From positions 1-64,000 of IMG/VR virus record IMGVR_UViG_3300046642_000296: a stretch of DNA of 64,000 nt; one strand, 5' to 3'. The translations under genes were made by a program, and so were the position numbers. The notes below the pieces were generated by a model. It did no database searches. It was not told where the DNA came from and was given only the letters and a program-made list of their open reading frames with translations. The stretch's first letter is position 1; the number at the start of each line of letters is the position of its first letter. This stretch comes from a virus. Positions 49,754 through 58,950 of this stretch are shown one piece after another.

Positions 49754-51243
49754 CGTTTAGCCTCAAATACTGTCAGGGTGGTCACACCAAGCCCAAACCC
49801 GGAAGTAGCCAATGTCATGGTCCCATTAAACGAAGTCACTGCAGTGAGCGTGATGGTTGAGATAGTCGTCCCGCCGCCTGTACTGATCGTGCCGCTGGCG
49901 AGAATTCCACCGTTCAAGGTAATGCTCGCGTTGCTGGCCGAACTCATAGGCCCGCTGGCGAGAACAAGGATCATGCCGCCGCTGCCGGTGTACGACGTCG
50001 AGACGTTGTTGCCTGACGACACCGAAACCATCGTCGATACCGCATTGGAACCAATGAGGGCAGTGCTGATCTGGGCCGTGCCGATCTTGGCAGTCGTGAT
50101 CTGGGCATCCCCGATCTTGGCATTGGTAATCGATGCGTCAGCGATCTTGGCATTGGTGATAGCCGCATCGGCGATCTTGGCGTTCGTGATCGTCGCATCA
50201 CCAATGACCGCCGTGCTGATACTGACGGTCGGCACACCGTTGACCGTCTGCACGATGAACGGGACGACCCCCGCATACCCAGGCAGCGTGATCGAGAACG
50301 TATCGGCGCGGACCTTGAACGAACTGCCACCTGCTCCAGAGATAAGACTGAAGCCGGAGATTGAGCCGTTGTTATCGATCGTGACCGAATACTTGGCGTA
50401 GATCCCGTTGATCGAGGTCTGCTGTGTCTGGATCGTCGCGGTCTGGCCGTTGAGCGTCGTACTCAGTGCCACCATGGCCGCAGCATTACTCTGGTTGGCT
50501 GTGGCCAGTGCCGTCTGGACCGTGGTAATCAGCGCAGAGGTTGACGCTGTGCTTGCCTCAACCTGATCAATCCTTGAAGCCAGTGCCGAGTCAGCATCGG
50601 CATAGCCCTGCTCAACCGATGTGATGTCAGCTGTATTCCGTCCGACATTGGCCACAACCACGTCAATACGCTTGCCCAGTGCACTGTCTGCGTCAGCGTA
50701 GGCAATCTTGATGTCTTCAATGCCCACCGTATTGGCTGCAGTGGTGACCACCACCTGGTTGACCTGCTCGGCCAGTGCTTCTGTTGCGGTCGAGCGGGTG
50801 AGCGATTCTTCCTGGATAGCTGCCACATTGGCATCAATCCGGGAACCGATCGTCGTGATCTCGATGGCCACCGACTCCTCGGCCGTCTGCCGGGCAACCG
50901 ATTCCTCGGTGACGGAGGCCGTGATGATGCTGTCGGCAAGTTCGCGTGCATCCACCTCGGCCTGCAGTACCGCTCGTGCAGCTGTCTCGGATGCGGCCAC
51001 TGCCTTGGCAATAGCAGCATCGGAAACAGCTTTGGTCAGCAGATCGAGATCCGCCTGGCTCAGGACTGAACCGGGCAGATCATCAAAGAACGGATCCCCA
51101 GGCTCCGGCACCCCGCCCGGCTGGTAGAGCCGGAGAATCAGGTTATCGGTTTCCAGGTCCGCGAGAATGGGCTCATCCTCCAGCACCGCGGACAGGGTGC
51201 TGGACTGCAGGGTGAGCTGTGCATCGTCTAGAACGTCGCTCAT
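49750..51243 (-). CDS. Tail fibre-like protein with repeated coil and DUF1983-like region
   Basis: 497 residues. The first 300 are an Ala/Thr/Asp/Glu-rich helical stalk with many repeats of a DSALxxRIDxV type. Then [21 protein letters not shown] precedes several ITNAKIADA-type decapeptides and a Gly/Ser/Thr-rich beta C terminus. This order resembles the C-terminal part of host-specificity proteins with a DUF1983 region. It probably forms a trimeric fibre or appendage. It is one of two fibre-like proteins in the window. Confidence 0.72.
   Translation of the reverse strand: MSDVLDDAQLTLQSSTLSAVLEDEPILADLETDNLILRLYQPGGVPEPGDPFFDDLPGSVLSQADLDLLTKAVSDAAIAKAVAASETAARAVLQAEVDARELADSIITASVTEESVARQTAEESVAIEITTIGSRIDANVAAIQEESLTRSTATEALAEQVNQVVVTTAANTVGIEDIKIAYADADSALGKRIDVVVANVGRNTADITSVEQGYADADSALASRIDQVEASTASTSALITTVQTALATANQSNAAAMVALSTTLNGQTATIQTQQTSINGIYAKYSVTIDNNGSISGFSLISGAGGSSFKVRADTFSITLPGYAGVVPFIVQTVNGVPTVSISTAVIGDATITNAKIADAAITNAKIADASITNAKIGDAQITTAKIGTAQISTALIGSNAVSTMVSVSSGNNVSTSYTGSGGMILVLASGPMSSASNASITLNGGILASGTISTGGGTTISTITLTAVTSFNGTMTLATSGFGLGVTTLTVFEAKR
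50095..50215 (-). repeat. Tandem 30-bp repeats inside the fibre-like gene
   Basis: At least four near-identical 30-bp units encode decapeptides of the form ITNAKIADA. They vary mainly at third codon positions, so the protein repeat is under selection. They probably form a short beta-helical or triple-beta shaft. Confidence 0.75.
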
Positions 51244-51566
51244 CAGGTCTCAGCCTCCGTCACTGTGTCGAGCACGTCGATCTCCACCGTGTTGGAGATC
51301 AGCACCTTGCCGGCCGGGTTGACCAGCCGCACATCGAGCAGGTGCGGCATGGCCAGCCATTTGGCCGTGTCAGCGGCCGAAGCGTAGATGTTCACGAGCG
51401 AGGTGGTCAGATCCGTGATCGAGCAGGTCATGTGCTGGACAAAGGCGAAGTTCGTCCGGCTGCGCAGATCCGCCGATAGCGTGCAGCCATCGAGCGGGTA
51501 CGCCACGCCCTTGTTCGTGAGCTGGCCACTGAAGTCAAACGTCTGACCGCGCTTGAATCTGATCAT
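51243..51566 (-). CDS. Small tail-associated protein, 107 aa
   Basis: ATG 51566 with GGAG eight bases upstream; the longer frame from 51653 runs into the neighbouring gene and is not supported. The sequence begins [20 protein letters not shown] and is beta-rich, with a [20 protein letters not shown] end. The RGxTF...G...G pattern resembles small neck/tail or fibre-adaptor proteins. It overlaps the fibre-like gene by one base. Confidence 0.6.
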   Translation of the reverse strand: MIRFKRGQTFDFSGQLTNKGVAYPLDGCTLSADLRSRTNFAFVQHMTCSITDLTTSLVNIYASAADTAKWLAMPHLLDVRLVNPAGKVLISNTVEIDVLDTVTEAET

Positions 51567-51577
51567 GTCGGTCTCCG

Positions 51578-52030
51578 TCAGGCGGCCTGCTTCTGCATGG
51601 CCGCAATCACGCGCTTGAGCGCGTAGTAGAACGAGTTCGGGTCGAAGCGCCACGGCTGTTCAAAGCCGAGCGCTGCACCCACCGATTCGTTGCAGAAGAA
51701 GCTCTTCTCGCTCTGGCGCACGAAACCGATCACGAAGTGGGCGTCACCCCATACGTCGTACTTGGCTCCGTCATGCGCTTCGAACCAGGCGAGAGCAGCT
51801 GCCTCGTCAAAACCGGTGGCGTCCAGGAAATCCCAGTCGGCTTCATTGAAATCGATGGAACCAGCGGGAGCGATACGCACCCCACCCTCGAGGAACGTGC
51901 TGGAACAGGCCCGGCCGTCACTCAGGACCAGCTCGACGTGTGCATAGCTGCCAGCCATCCACTCGTGTACGCCGATGTCGAAGATGGCTGAGAGTCCTTT
52001 TTTGGTTCCCTTGAAAAACGCTACTTTCAT
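51578..52030 (-). CDS. Permuted papain-like (NlpC/P60, YiiX/YebB-type) protein
   Basis: A 150-residue protein. YAHVELVL near residue 29 carries the candidate catalytic His, and FFCNESVGAALG near residue 112 the candidate Cys; His-before-Cys is the order of circularly permuted NlpC/P60 (YiiX-type) proteins. Between them are GGVRI and WDFLDATGF segments typical of phage members. It may be a peptidase or amidase or a structural relative. Its place among tail fibre genes suggests a virion or receptor-side role rather than lysis. Confidence 0.7.
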   Translation of the reverse strand: MKVAFFKGTKKGLSAIFDIGVHEWMAGSYAHVELVLSDGRACSSTFLEGGVRIAPAGSIDFNEADWDFLDATGFDEAAALAWFEAHDGAKYDVWGDAHFVIGFVRQSEKSFFCNESVGAALGFEQPWRFDPNSFYYALKRVIAAMQKQAA

Positions 52031-52041
52031 GGCTTTCCCCG

Positions 52042-52560
52042 TTACTGGATGGTGGCTGCGACAGCATTGGTCTGCGCAACGATGTCGTCATAGACGGCCT
52101 GCGCCGTTATTGCGTTTGCTGCCTTGATTACCTCGTACTTGCGCATGCGTAGTGCGCCCAGACTCTTCAGGGCACCGTTCAGCATGGATGCCTGCGCAAG
52201 GATGGTGTCTGCCGCCGCCTGATTGGTGACACCGGCAGAAGTGGCGTAGGCCGAGACCCAGGTACCCGGATCCCCAGCGTAACCTGCGTCCTTGAATGCC
52301 TGCGCGGCCTGCTCACGCAGCAGGTATTCCTGCTGGAAGCGAGTCCAGTTGGAATAGATCGAGGCCACGAGCCCGTCAATGGCATCGGCGAGTTCCTGCG
52401 CGCTTAATTGCGATGTGACTACCGGGCAAGGTGTGGCTGTGTTGCCGGCCGCCACCCATGCGAGATATGTCGTGTAGTCGCTGTTCGCTGGATCGGACGG
52501 GATGAACGCACCATCTGAATCTCGGATAACAATACCGTTCTGAGTTACGGTGTACGTCAT
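52042..52560 (-). CDS. Tail fibre assembly-like protein, 172 aa
   Basis: The N terminus MTYTVTQNGIVIRDSDGAFI then DYTTYLAWVAAGNT is the typical start of fibre-assembly chaperones and short fibre accessories. The rest is helical and Ala-rich, with SNWTRFQQEYLLREQAAQAF in the middle. It follows the large fibre gene by three bases, the usual chaperone position. The call is by context and style. Confidence 0.65.
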   Translation of the reverse strand: MTYTVTQNGIVIRDSDGAFIPSDPANSDYTTYLAWVAAGNTATPCPVVTSQLSAQELADAIDGLVASIYSNWTRFQQEYLLREQAAQAFKDAGYAGDPGTWVSAYATSAGVTNQAAADTILAQASMLNGALKSLGALRMRKYEVIKAANAITAQAVYDDIVAQTNAVAATIQ

Positions 52561-52563
52561 GGC

Positions 52564-55500
52564 TTATAGCTCCGCATTGAATGTCAATAGACCGCCATAC
52601 CCAAATCCCATGCCTGTCGCAGTGACCACGACATTGAAGCGGGCTTTGTTAGGAGTTACGGTATTGAGGACGTACCCCGAGGCATTCGAGTAGGTAATAG
52701 ACCCGATCGTTACAGCAGGCGTCACCCGCATCGGCACGGGATAGGTAACATCGGCCCACGCCTGATTGCCCGCGTTGGTGTACCCCGCAACCATCTGGTC
52801 GGTGATGATCTGGTAATAACGCTGGCTCCGGGCAAACTCTTCTGCGTAGGAGCGACGCTCAAACGGTGTGGTAATGGCGCCAGACTCGAGCTGGATGTTC
52901 GTGGCGGCAATGTAGTTGCCTGCCGTCGCAGCCCAGTTCGTTGCACTTGCGTACGCCGCATAGGTGATACTCGCGGCGAGCTGCCATGTATTAAGCGTGG
53001 AAGTGCTATATGTGCCCGTCTGGAGCGCACCGATATAGACGATTGCCCCAATAGAAGTGCTGGCAGCAAAGGCCGCACCTGCGGGAGCGGCAGGCACGGC
53101 GAGCTGAACCGGCTGCACAGCACCGGCTGTTGCGTAATCGAACGTGGACGTATAGGTATAGGCTGACGTTCCGTTCAGGTACGCAACAGCAACGCTATAC
53201 GTACCCGCAATGGCCGCCTTGAACAGGAACGAGAGAGCAACCGACCTACCTGGCAGGTCATAGCTGTCATTTGCCTCAACGCGCTGCTGGATACCACTGA
53301 TCGATGTGGTACCGCCCAGACTAGTCGCAGCAACCGTGATGGTCTGCTGCACCGTTGGAATCGTGATCCCGTTATAGACAAGCGAACCCTGAGACTGGGT
53401 GAGCGTCGCACCCGTTGCACCGGTGTTATTGCAGAAGTACCGATCAGGGCCACCATACCCACCGTAGCCCGCAGCATAGGCGGTCGACGCACGTTGCGCG
53501 ACACGGCAGTCACCATTGATGATCCGGTTGCGCCCCGACAGGAACGAGCTCAGGTTGCCGGTATCGAACGGCGTATTGCCTGCAAAGGTCGGGCGCTGCG
53601 AGAGTGCAGCCACACCCGTCGCACGGTTGACTACGATCGGCTGGTCAATGAGTACACCTGCATCCGTGTAACGACCGAGAAGCCAGTTCGAGCCTGCATT
53701 GCTGCCGGATTCAGCAGAGTTGTCCACGCCTTCATACCAGCGTTGCGAGCCATTCGTCTGGTAGCCGATCCACCGCGTTTGCCCAGCGGCCGCTGCGTTG
53801 AGCGTGAGTGCTGGGTTAGCGTAGGCAAGCGACAATGCACCCGTCATTGCGCCGCCCGCCAGCGGAAGATAACTCGCCGGGTTGAGGTTGCCGCTATCCC
53901 ACGGGGTATTCGGGCCGAATACCGGGCGCTGCGTGAGCGTCGCCACACCTGCCGGGGAGAACGTCAGCGGCGAATCTGCATATGCGCCGGACGCGTACCG
54001 GTCAAGCGCGAGCCCACCGGAGGAACTGCCCGAGTGAAGATTCCATAGCGGCGTCCCGTTCGACTGGAAGAGGATGCGGGCCTGATTTGCAGCTGACGTA
54101 TCGTTGAGCGTGAGCGTTGGGGTCGAGTAGCTGACCGACAGCGTACCGGTCATCGTTCCGCCTGCGAGCGGCAGGTAGTTACCCGGCGTGAAGTTGGCCG
54201 AGTCCCATGGCGTGGCTGTGCCGAACACAGGACGCTGGGTGAGCGAGACAACGCCCGCCGTACTGATACTGAGGGGAATCTCGGCGAGCGAACCTGCGGC
54301 ATAGCGCACCACAGTGAAGTTCTGCGACGCGTCTTTATTGACCCGCCACATATTCACACCGGCATTCTTGAAGTACAGCGATGCCGACGCCGCACCACCG
54401 CTGTCATCAATGGAGACGGCAGCGTTGGCCACACTGACAGTCTGGTTCCCCGTGTACGAGTTCGCACCCGTCGAAGCAGCGCCCAGCGCTGTGCGTGCAT
54501 CGGCCGCTGTCGTCGAGCCCGTGCCCCCACTGGCCACCGGAATCGGCAAGGCGATAGCCGCTGCACTCGCTGCTGCCTGGGCCGCGTAATACTTCGCAGA
54601 GTAGCTGGTCCCATCGACCGTGCCGCCCATCTGGGCTGCCCAGTTCTGGGCCGTCGCTGCATAGCTGCCCGCCTGCGTGCTCGATGCGCTGGCATTGGAC
54701 TCAGCCGTCTCTGCTCCAGTGCGTGCCGTCTGGGCTGCCACAGCACTGCCCCCAGCATTGGCTTCCGAAGCCGCCGCCGCTACCTTCGAGTCGTTGGCCT
54801 CCGCGGCCGATGCAGCCGCATTCGTTTCACTCGTGCTGGCGCCCGATGCCGAAGCACCGGCTGCCGCTGCCGAACCTGCAGCCGCCGATGCGCTTGCCGT
54901 CGCATTGGCCGCCATCGTCTCGGCCGTTGCATCCTGATCCTGCCAGCCGGTGGACGTATACACCCGCAGCTGGTTGCTGGCGGTGTTGAAGTATTCGGCA
55001 CCGACAATGAGTGCATCACCGTTGTTGTCGACGGCCGGATCTGCTGACTTCGAGCCCAGGTACAGTGCGTTCATCGACCGGACAATGGCTTGCGCCTGAG
55101 CCAGGGAGGAAGAAGCACCGGCTGCCGAAATGCCTGCAGCTGTCTCACTCGCCTTCGAGTTTGTCTCGCTGGTCTTGGCTGCATCCTGCGAAGCCAATGC
55201 CGCCGCAGCCGAGGCAGAAGCATTGGTTTCGCTGGTTGCCGCGTTCGATTCTGCGAGCTCGGCTGCTGCACGATCGGTCGAAGCCGAACCTGCGCTCGCA
55301 GCGGCGGCCGTCTCCGAATGACCTGCGTTGGTCTCACTGGCGGCGGCTGCCTGGGCACTCGCCAATGCCGCAGCCTCACTGGCAGCAGCAGCAGATTCGC
55401 TTGCCCCAGCATTCGTTTCGGACAGGTGTGCGGCAGCCTCACTGGCCGCCGATGCCTGTGCCTGGGTCGTGGCCGTTGCGGCGCTTTCCGCAGCCGCGAC

Positions 55501-55797
55501 TTCACTTTGTGCAGCTGCCAGCTCCGAAGCGGAGGCCGCCTGTTCGCTGGCAGCCGCAGCCGTCTGGCTCACCAGTGCCTGGGCTGCCTGGGCGGTTGCC
55601 TCATGTTCAGCAGCAACGGCGACAGCCTCAGCACTCTGCATGTCCGCAACGACGCGATCGACGTTCTTTTCCAGATATTCGATCACCGGCAGCTTGTCGG
55701 CCACGGACTTCACAGCGTCATAGGCCGTGCCCAGTGCCTTGTCAATCGGTGGCGCTGCGCCACCTTCTTTCATGTCAAGCGTGTTACGCATACCCAT
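52564..55797 (-). CDS. Large tail fibre / receptor-binding protein
   Basis: About 1,077 residues from ATG 55797 (a GTG at 55809 is the longer option but overlaps the previous stop). Layout: a short N-terminal anchor, a 300-residue Ala/Ser/Glu coiled-coil stalk with ASETNAxxSExAAA repeats, a GGTGSTTAADARTALGA knob, three copies of a 100-residue module with QRPxFxxxTPxDxxN and LPLAGGxMTGxLS, then GRNRIINGDCRVAQRA followed by a C-terminal beta domain. The last part is a common receptor-binding module of fibres. The DNA of the stalk is low in complexity, which favours recombination. Confidence 0.88.
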   Translation of the reverse strand: MGMRNTLDMKEGGAAPPIDKALGTAYDAVKSVADKLPVIEYLEKNVDRVVADMQSAEAVAVAAEHEATAQAAQALVSQTAAAASEQAASASELAAAQSEVAAAESAATATTQAQASAASEAAAHLSETNAGASESAAAASEAAALASAQAAAASETNAGHSETAAAASAGSASTDRAAAELAESNAATSETNASASAAAALASQDAAKTSETNSKASETAAGISAAGASSSLAQAQAIVRSMNALYLGSKSADPAVDNNGDALIVGAEYFNTASNQLRVYTSTGWQDQDATAETMAANATASASAAAGSAAAAGASASGASTSETNAAASAAEANDSKVAAAASEANAGGSAVAAQTARTGAETAESNASASSTQAGSYAATAQNWAAQMGGTVDGTSYSAKYYAAQAAASAAAIALPIPVASGGTGSTTAADARTALGAASTGANSYTGNQTVSVANAAVSIDDSGGAASASLYFKNAGVNMWRVNKDASQNFTVVRYAAGSLAEIPLSISTAGVVSLTQRPVFGTATPWDSANFTPGNYLPLAGGTMTGTLSVSYSTPTLTLNDTSAANQARILFQSNGTPLWNLHSGSSSGGLALDRYASGAYADSPLTFSPAGVATLTQRPVFGPNTPWDSGNLNPASYLPLAGGAMTGALSLAYANPALTLNAAAAGQTRWIGYQTNGSQRWYEGVDNSAESGSNAGSNWLLGRYTDAGVLIDQPIVVNRATGVAALSQRPTFAGNTPFDTGNLSSFLSGRNRIINGDCRVAQRASTAYAAGYGGYGGPDRYFCNNTGATGATLTQSQGSLVYNGITIPTVQQTITVAATSLGGTTSISGIQQRVEANDSYDLPGRSVALSFLFKAAIAGTYSVAVAYLNGTSAYTYTSTFDYATAGAVQPVQLAVPAAPAGAAFAASTSIGAIVYIGALQTGTYSTSTLNTWQLAASITYAAYASATNWAATAGNYIAATNIQLESGAITTPFERRSYAEEFARSQRYYQIITDQMVAGYTNAGNQAWADVTYPVPMRVTPAVTIGSITYSNASGYVLNTVTPNKARFNVVVTATGMGFGYGGLLTFNAEL

Positions 55798-55799
55798 AA

Positions 55800-56504
55800 T
55801 CAGGTCCACCCGTTGCGTTGAAAGCGGTTATTGGTCTGGGACTGGCTCGTGCTCACCAGATCCAGTGCGACGGCCTCGCCACAGGTCGCCTTGAACGACT
55901 CCAGATGTCCAGCCGAAATCGCCTGGGATTCCTGAGTGTTGAGCTGACCAAAAGCCCGGTAGGCGATCCATGCACGTAGCGCCGGCACGAGGACATCGGG
56001 CAGGTCGATCTCCTGCGTGAGGTCTTCCAGCGTGAGCAGCGGATGCTTGGCCTGGTAACCGAGTGAGAGCGCGATGCCATCCTTTGGCCGGGGCACCTGC
56101 AAAACCCTGTTCTGCGGCGTGAACACCGAGTAGTCGTTCGTCTCGTCATTGAGTGGCAGCTCCCGGCCGCAGCTGTCAAAGACACTCAGGATCCGGATCA
56201 CGTCTTCCTGGAACGGCTCCTCGACCAGATCCCGGATGTAGAGATGCTGCTGGGTCGAGGTGCCCGCCTGCGACTGGGCGTATTTGAGCAGCAGGTGGTA
56301 GCTCGTGATCGACTCCACCAGATCGATGAGGACATCGTTCTGGCGAAGCACGAAGGTGGAGTGGAGCTTGAGCAACCCGTCGTTGGCGAAGCGGATGATC
56401 CGCTCCTTGCCATCGTCCGTGATGTAGCCTGCCCCCTCGTTGGCAAGGTTCAGGCTCGACAGCTCCCCGAAGGAGAGGTCGCTAAACAGTTGGGTAATGT
56501 CCAT
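55800..56504 (-). CDS. Head-tail connector-type protein (N4 gp67 position)
   Basis: ATG 56504 (MDITQLFSDLSFGELSSLNL) gives 234 residues; the longer frame from 56531 would overlap the terminase stop. The protein is mixed alpha/beta with a C-terminal RAWIAYRAFGQLNTQESQAI segment, resembling phage adaptor/connector proteins. N4 gp67, about 30 kDa, occupies this place and is a virion protein. Confidence 0.7.
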   Translation of the reverse strand: MDITQLFSDLSFGELSSLNLANEGAGYITDDGKERIIRFANDGLLKLHSTFVLRQNDVLIDLVESITSYHLLLKYAQSQAGTSTQQHLYIRDLVEEPFQEDVIRILSVFDSCGRELPLNDETNDYSVFTPQNRVLQVPRPKDGIALSLGYQAKHPLLTLEDLTQEIDLPDVLVPALRAWIAYRAFGQLNTQESQAISAGHLESFKATCGEAVALDLVSTSQSQTNNRFQRNGWT

Positions 56505-56511
56505 CTCGATC

Positions 56512-58101
56512 TCACACGATATATGCCGCAAGCCCGCTTGGTTCGCTGTGCTGTTCGTCTTCCTCGTAGATCGACACCTCGTGAGGCGTGACCGGCATCG
56601 AATCCGACGGACGGAACGGCTTCAGATAGCCAAGCATCGACACGGTGTCGATGAAGTCGTCTTTGCCTTTGATGCCGCTGGAAGTGACCAGCTTGAGCTG
56701 GCCCATTGCGATACCGAGCGTCTTCGACAGCTTCATCTCTTCCGGGAAGTAGAACTTGCCGGCCTTGAACCAAGGAACAACCAGATTGAAGCGGGAGAGC
56801 TTGTCGGTGATTGGGCGTATGCCAGGGGTTCCACTCTTCTCCGAGGAAGCGAAGTTGAACCAGATGTTGCGGTTCATCATCTCTGCCTGGAGCCAGGAAA
56901 TGAAAGCGCCCTGCTGTCCCGTGATCTCGATGCCTACCTGCTGCGGTTTGTACAGCTGTACCAGCCTGAACAGGTCGTCGACTGTCTTGTCCATCTTCTG
57001 GCGTTCGATGATCCCATCGACCCAGAGCCAGTCGCCGTTGGAATTGTACGCCCAGACACTGATGACTGAATAGTCGGCTGTCTGTTTTTCTGAGGTGGCG
57101 AAGTCGGTCGTGATGTAGAAGTTGAAACTGTTCCTGTTCTCCAGCAGATTGCGCCGGTTGTACCAGCGGATCTCCGCGTCCTGAACGAGGCGTTCCTCTT
57201 CCGAACTGATGCGCAGCATCAGTTCCTGCATGAAGGCCGCGAGCTTGCCGGTTTTCACCGCCATCTCGTATTGGTCCCTCACGTACTCGTAGGTGAAGCG
57301 ATCCTCCCATGCGCCGCAGAATTCTTCCTTCTCACAGGGAAAACGCTCGCACACCGGCCACACGTTCACGTCCCAGGCGCCCGACTCGACCGCTTCAATC
57401 AGGATGTCGTCCTTGTTGAACGGTGTGCCGTTGAAGATCACCTTGCGACGTGTCGGATCCAGGGCGTGGTTCACGCCCTTGTACACCGTGTCCTTGATCG
57501 CCTCCATGGCGGCCTTGGACTTCGAGTCATCATCCGAGATCAGGTCATCGAGCACGGCAACGACCGGCCGCTTGCCGAAGATCTTCGTGCCGCGCAGACC
57601 CGTCTTCGCACCGAACATCTTGATGCCGATGCGGTGCCCTTCCCGGTTCTGGAACTCGATGTAGTTGTCCGTGAAGGTGGCGTGCGGAATCCACTCCTTC
57701 AGGAACTCACTGTTGTTGTACCGGAACTCAATGTTCTTTCGGGCAGACTTAACGCCGTTGTCCATCGAGTCAGACACATAGATCATCCCCTCAACCTTAC
57801 CGAAGCCTGGGATATATCCAAACATGCCGAGGAACAGTGAGAAATACTCCATGAACAGAGTAGTTTTCGCTGCACCCCGGAAACAGAGGTTCGCAATATA
57901 GTCAGACTTCGATTCAACCACCTTGTCGAGCATCTTCAGATGCACTGGTGGGGTTTTGTGAGATTCGCCCTGTTCGCCGTTCGCCAACTTGATGAAGTTC
58001 ATGAACGTCAGGGCAAACACACTCGGGGCATAACTGGGCGAGTTCAGCTCCTTATAACTGACCTGATCAAGCCAGTTATCGAGCTCCTGTTTAATGAGCA
58101 T
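56512..58101 (-). CDS. Terminase large subunit (N4 gp68-like)
   Basis: The packaging motor, with ATPase and nuclease domains. The ATPase motif is CFRGAAKTT (residues 73-81, Walker A-like). Walker B is VVAVLDDLI (about 180-188). The nuclease domain begins at about residue 330 with ITTDFATSEKQTADYSVISV (D333), the RNase H-like first strand. 529 residues is the normal length. It is followed immediately by the gp67-like gene and preceded by a gp69-like gene, as in N4. Confidence 0.92.
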   Translation of the reverse strand: MLIKQELDNWLDQVSYKELNSPSYAPSVFALTFMNFIKLANGEQGESHKTPPVHLKMLDKVVESKSDYIANLCFRGAAKTTLFMEYFSLFLGMFGYIPGFGKVEGMIYVSDSMDNGVKSARKNIEFRYNNSEFLKEWIPHATFTDNYIEFQNREGHRIGIKMFGAKTGLRGTKIFGKRPVVAVLDDLISDDDSKSKAAMEAIKDTVYKGVNHALDPTRRKVIFNGTPFNKDDILIEAVESGAWDVNVWPVCERFPCEKEEFCGAWEDRFTYEYVRDQYEMAVKTGKLAAFMQELMLRISSEEERLVQDAEIRWYNRRNLLENRNSFNFYITTDFATSEKQTADYSVISVWAYNSNGDWLWVDGIIERQKMDKTVDDLFRLVQLYKPQQVGIEITGQQGAFISWLQAEMMNRNIWFNFASSEKSGTPGIRPITDKLSRFNLVVPWFKAGKFYFPEEMKLSKTLGIAMGQLKLVTSSGIKGKDDFIDTVSMLGYLKPFRPSDSMPVTPHEVSIYEEDEQHSEPSGLAAYIV

Positions 58102-58781
58102 CAGATCTCTTTTGCCTCCACATCAATGATTCGTTGGCCAGCAATCTCCCTGGCTGTAACGCCACCCGCGATGAGTTGCTGCTGCTGTTCGGCGAGCTTG
58201 CGCATCATCTCCTTCATCTCCGTCATGCCACTGGATTCCTTGACATCGATGTTGATGAGCGGGCCGGCTTCCTTCGGCTTGGTCAGGTGGGTAAGCAGGG
58301 AGTTGGCTGCATCCGATCGCACCTTTGGCGACACATCTGGATCGCTCATCAGCACAACCTGGACGTTGATTGCCCGCTGGTAGATGTCCTGGTTAAGCAC
58401 CCAGCTCGGCACCAGCGACTGCTCCAGAATCAGGTTGACCAGCTTGCCCTTGGCATAGGCCGACACGTACGCGCTGATGTCCTTCTCGCTGGTTCCCTTG
58501 GCCATGAGCGTCTGGTAGCGACCGGGGAACGTCTTGAAGTAGGCGTCCTTGTTCGAGTCGCCCATCAGCTTGTAGGAGACGAAGGCCACGGCATGCACGT
58601 AGTCCTCGGTCTTGAACTTGCCGTCCTTGAGCACGCCGGTGTAGCTGATGAAGTTGTTGCGCACCTGCTCGGCGATGAGCGGATCGGCGGCGATGTTATT
58701 CACCAGATCCACCAGCTGCGGCGTGATGGCGTTCTTCAGGTTGGCGGGTACCGCCCGCTCAACGATTTCCTTGGTCAGCAT
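58101..58781 (-). CDS. gp69-like protein, possible small terminase subunit
   Basis: ATG 58781 with GGGAGG eight bases upstream gives 226 residues; the open frame upstream is ignored. The N terminus MLTKEIVERAVPANLKNAIT then VDLVNNIAADPLIAEQVRNN is conserved in N4 gp69-like proteins, as far as I can recall. The protein is helical, with a Gln-rich end. It abuts the large terminase (stop/start overlap at 58101). A small terminase role is plausible from position, but no HTH is obvious. Confidence 0.72.
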   Translation of the reverse strand: MLTKEIVERAVPANLKNAITPQLVDLVNNIAADPLIAEQVRNNFISYTGVLKDGKFKTEDYVHAVAFVSYKLMGDSNKDAYFKTFPGRYQTLMAKGTSEKDISAYVSAYAKGKLVNLILEQSLVPSWVLNQDIYQRAINVQVVLMSDPDVSPKVRSDAANSLLTHLTKPKEAGPLINIDVKESSGMTEMKEMMRKLAEQQQQLIAGGVTAREIAGQRIIDVEAKEI

Positions 58782-58885
58782 CAGTGAATGCCTCCCTTGC
58801 CCAGGTAGTCGATCGACCAGACAAGCCATCCGGCAAACGCCACGAGACAGGCAAGCAGGCCCACCCCAAATACAGTCCAGAACAT
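58781..58885 (-). CDS. Tiny membrane protein, 34 aa
   Basis: A 34-codon frame with one transmembrane segment (MFWTVFGVGLLACLVAFAGW and on) and a short tail (SIDYLGKGGIH). Its TGA overlaps the ATG of the gp69-like gene, and its last codons carry that gene's GGGAGG site. Overlap and composition support a real gene. Confidence 0.55.
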   Translation of the reverse strand: MFWTVFGVGLLACLVAFAGWLVWSIDYLGKGGIH

Positions 58886-58950
58886 CTGATACCCCGTTAA
58901 CTGAGAAGGGCAGCGCGCTGGCTGCCCTGGATTGATTGCTGTGTGCCGGG

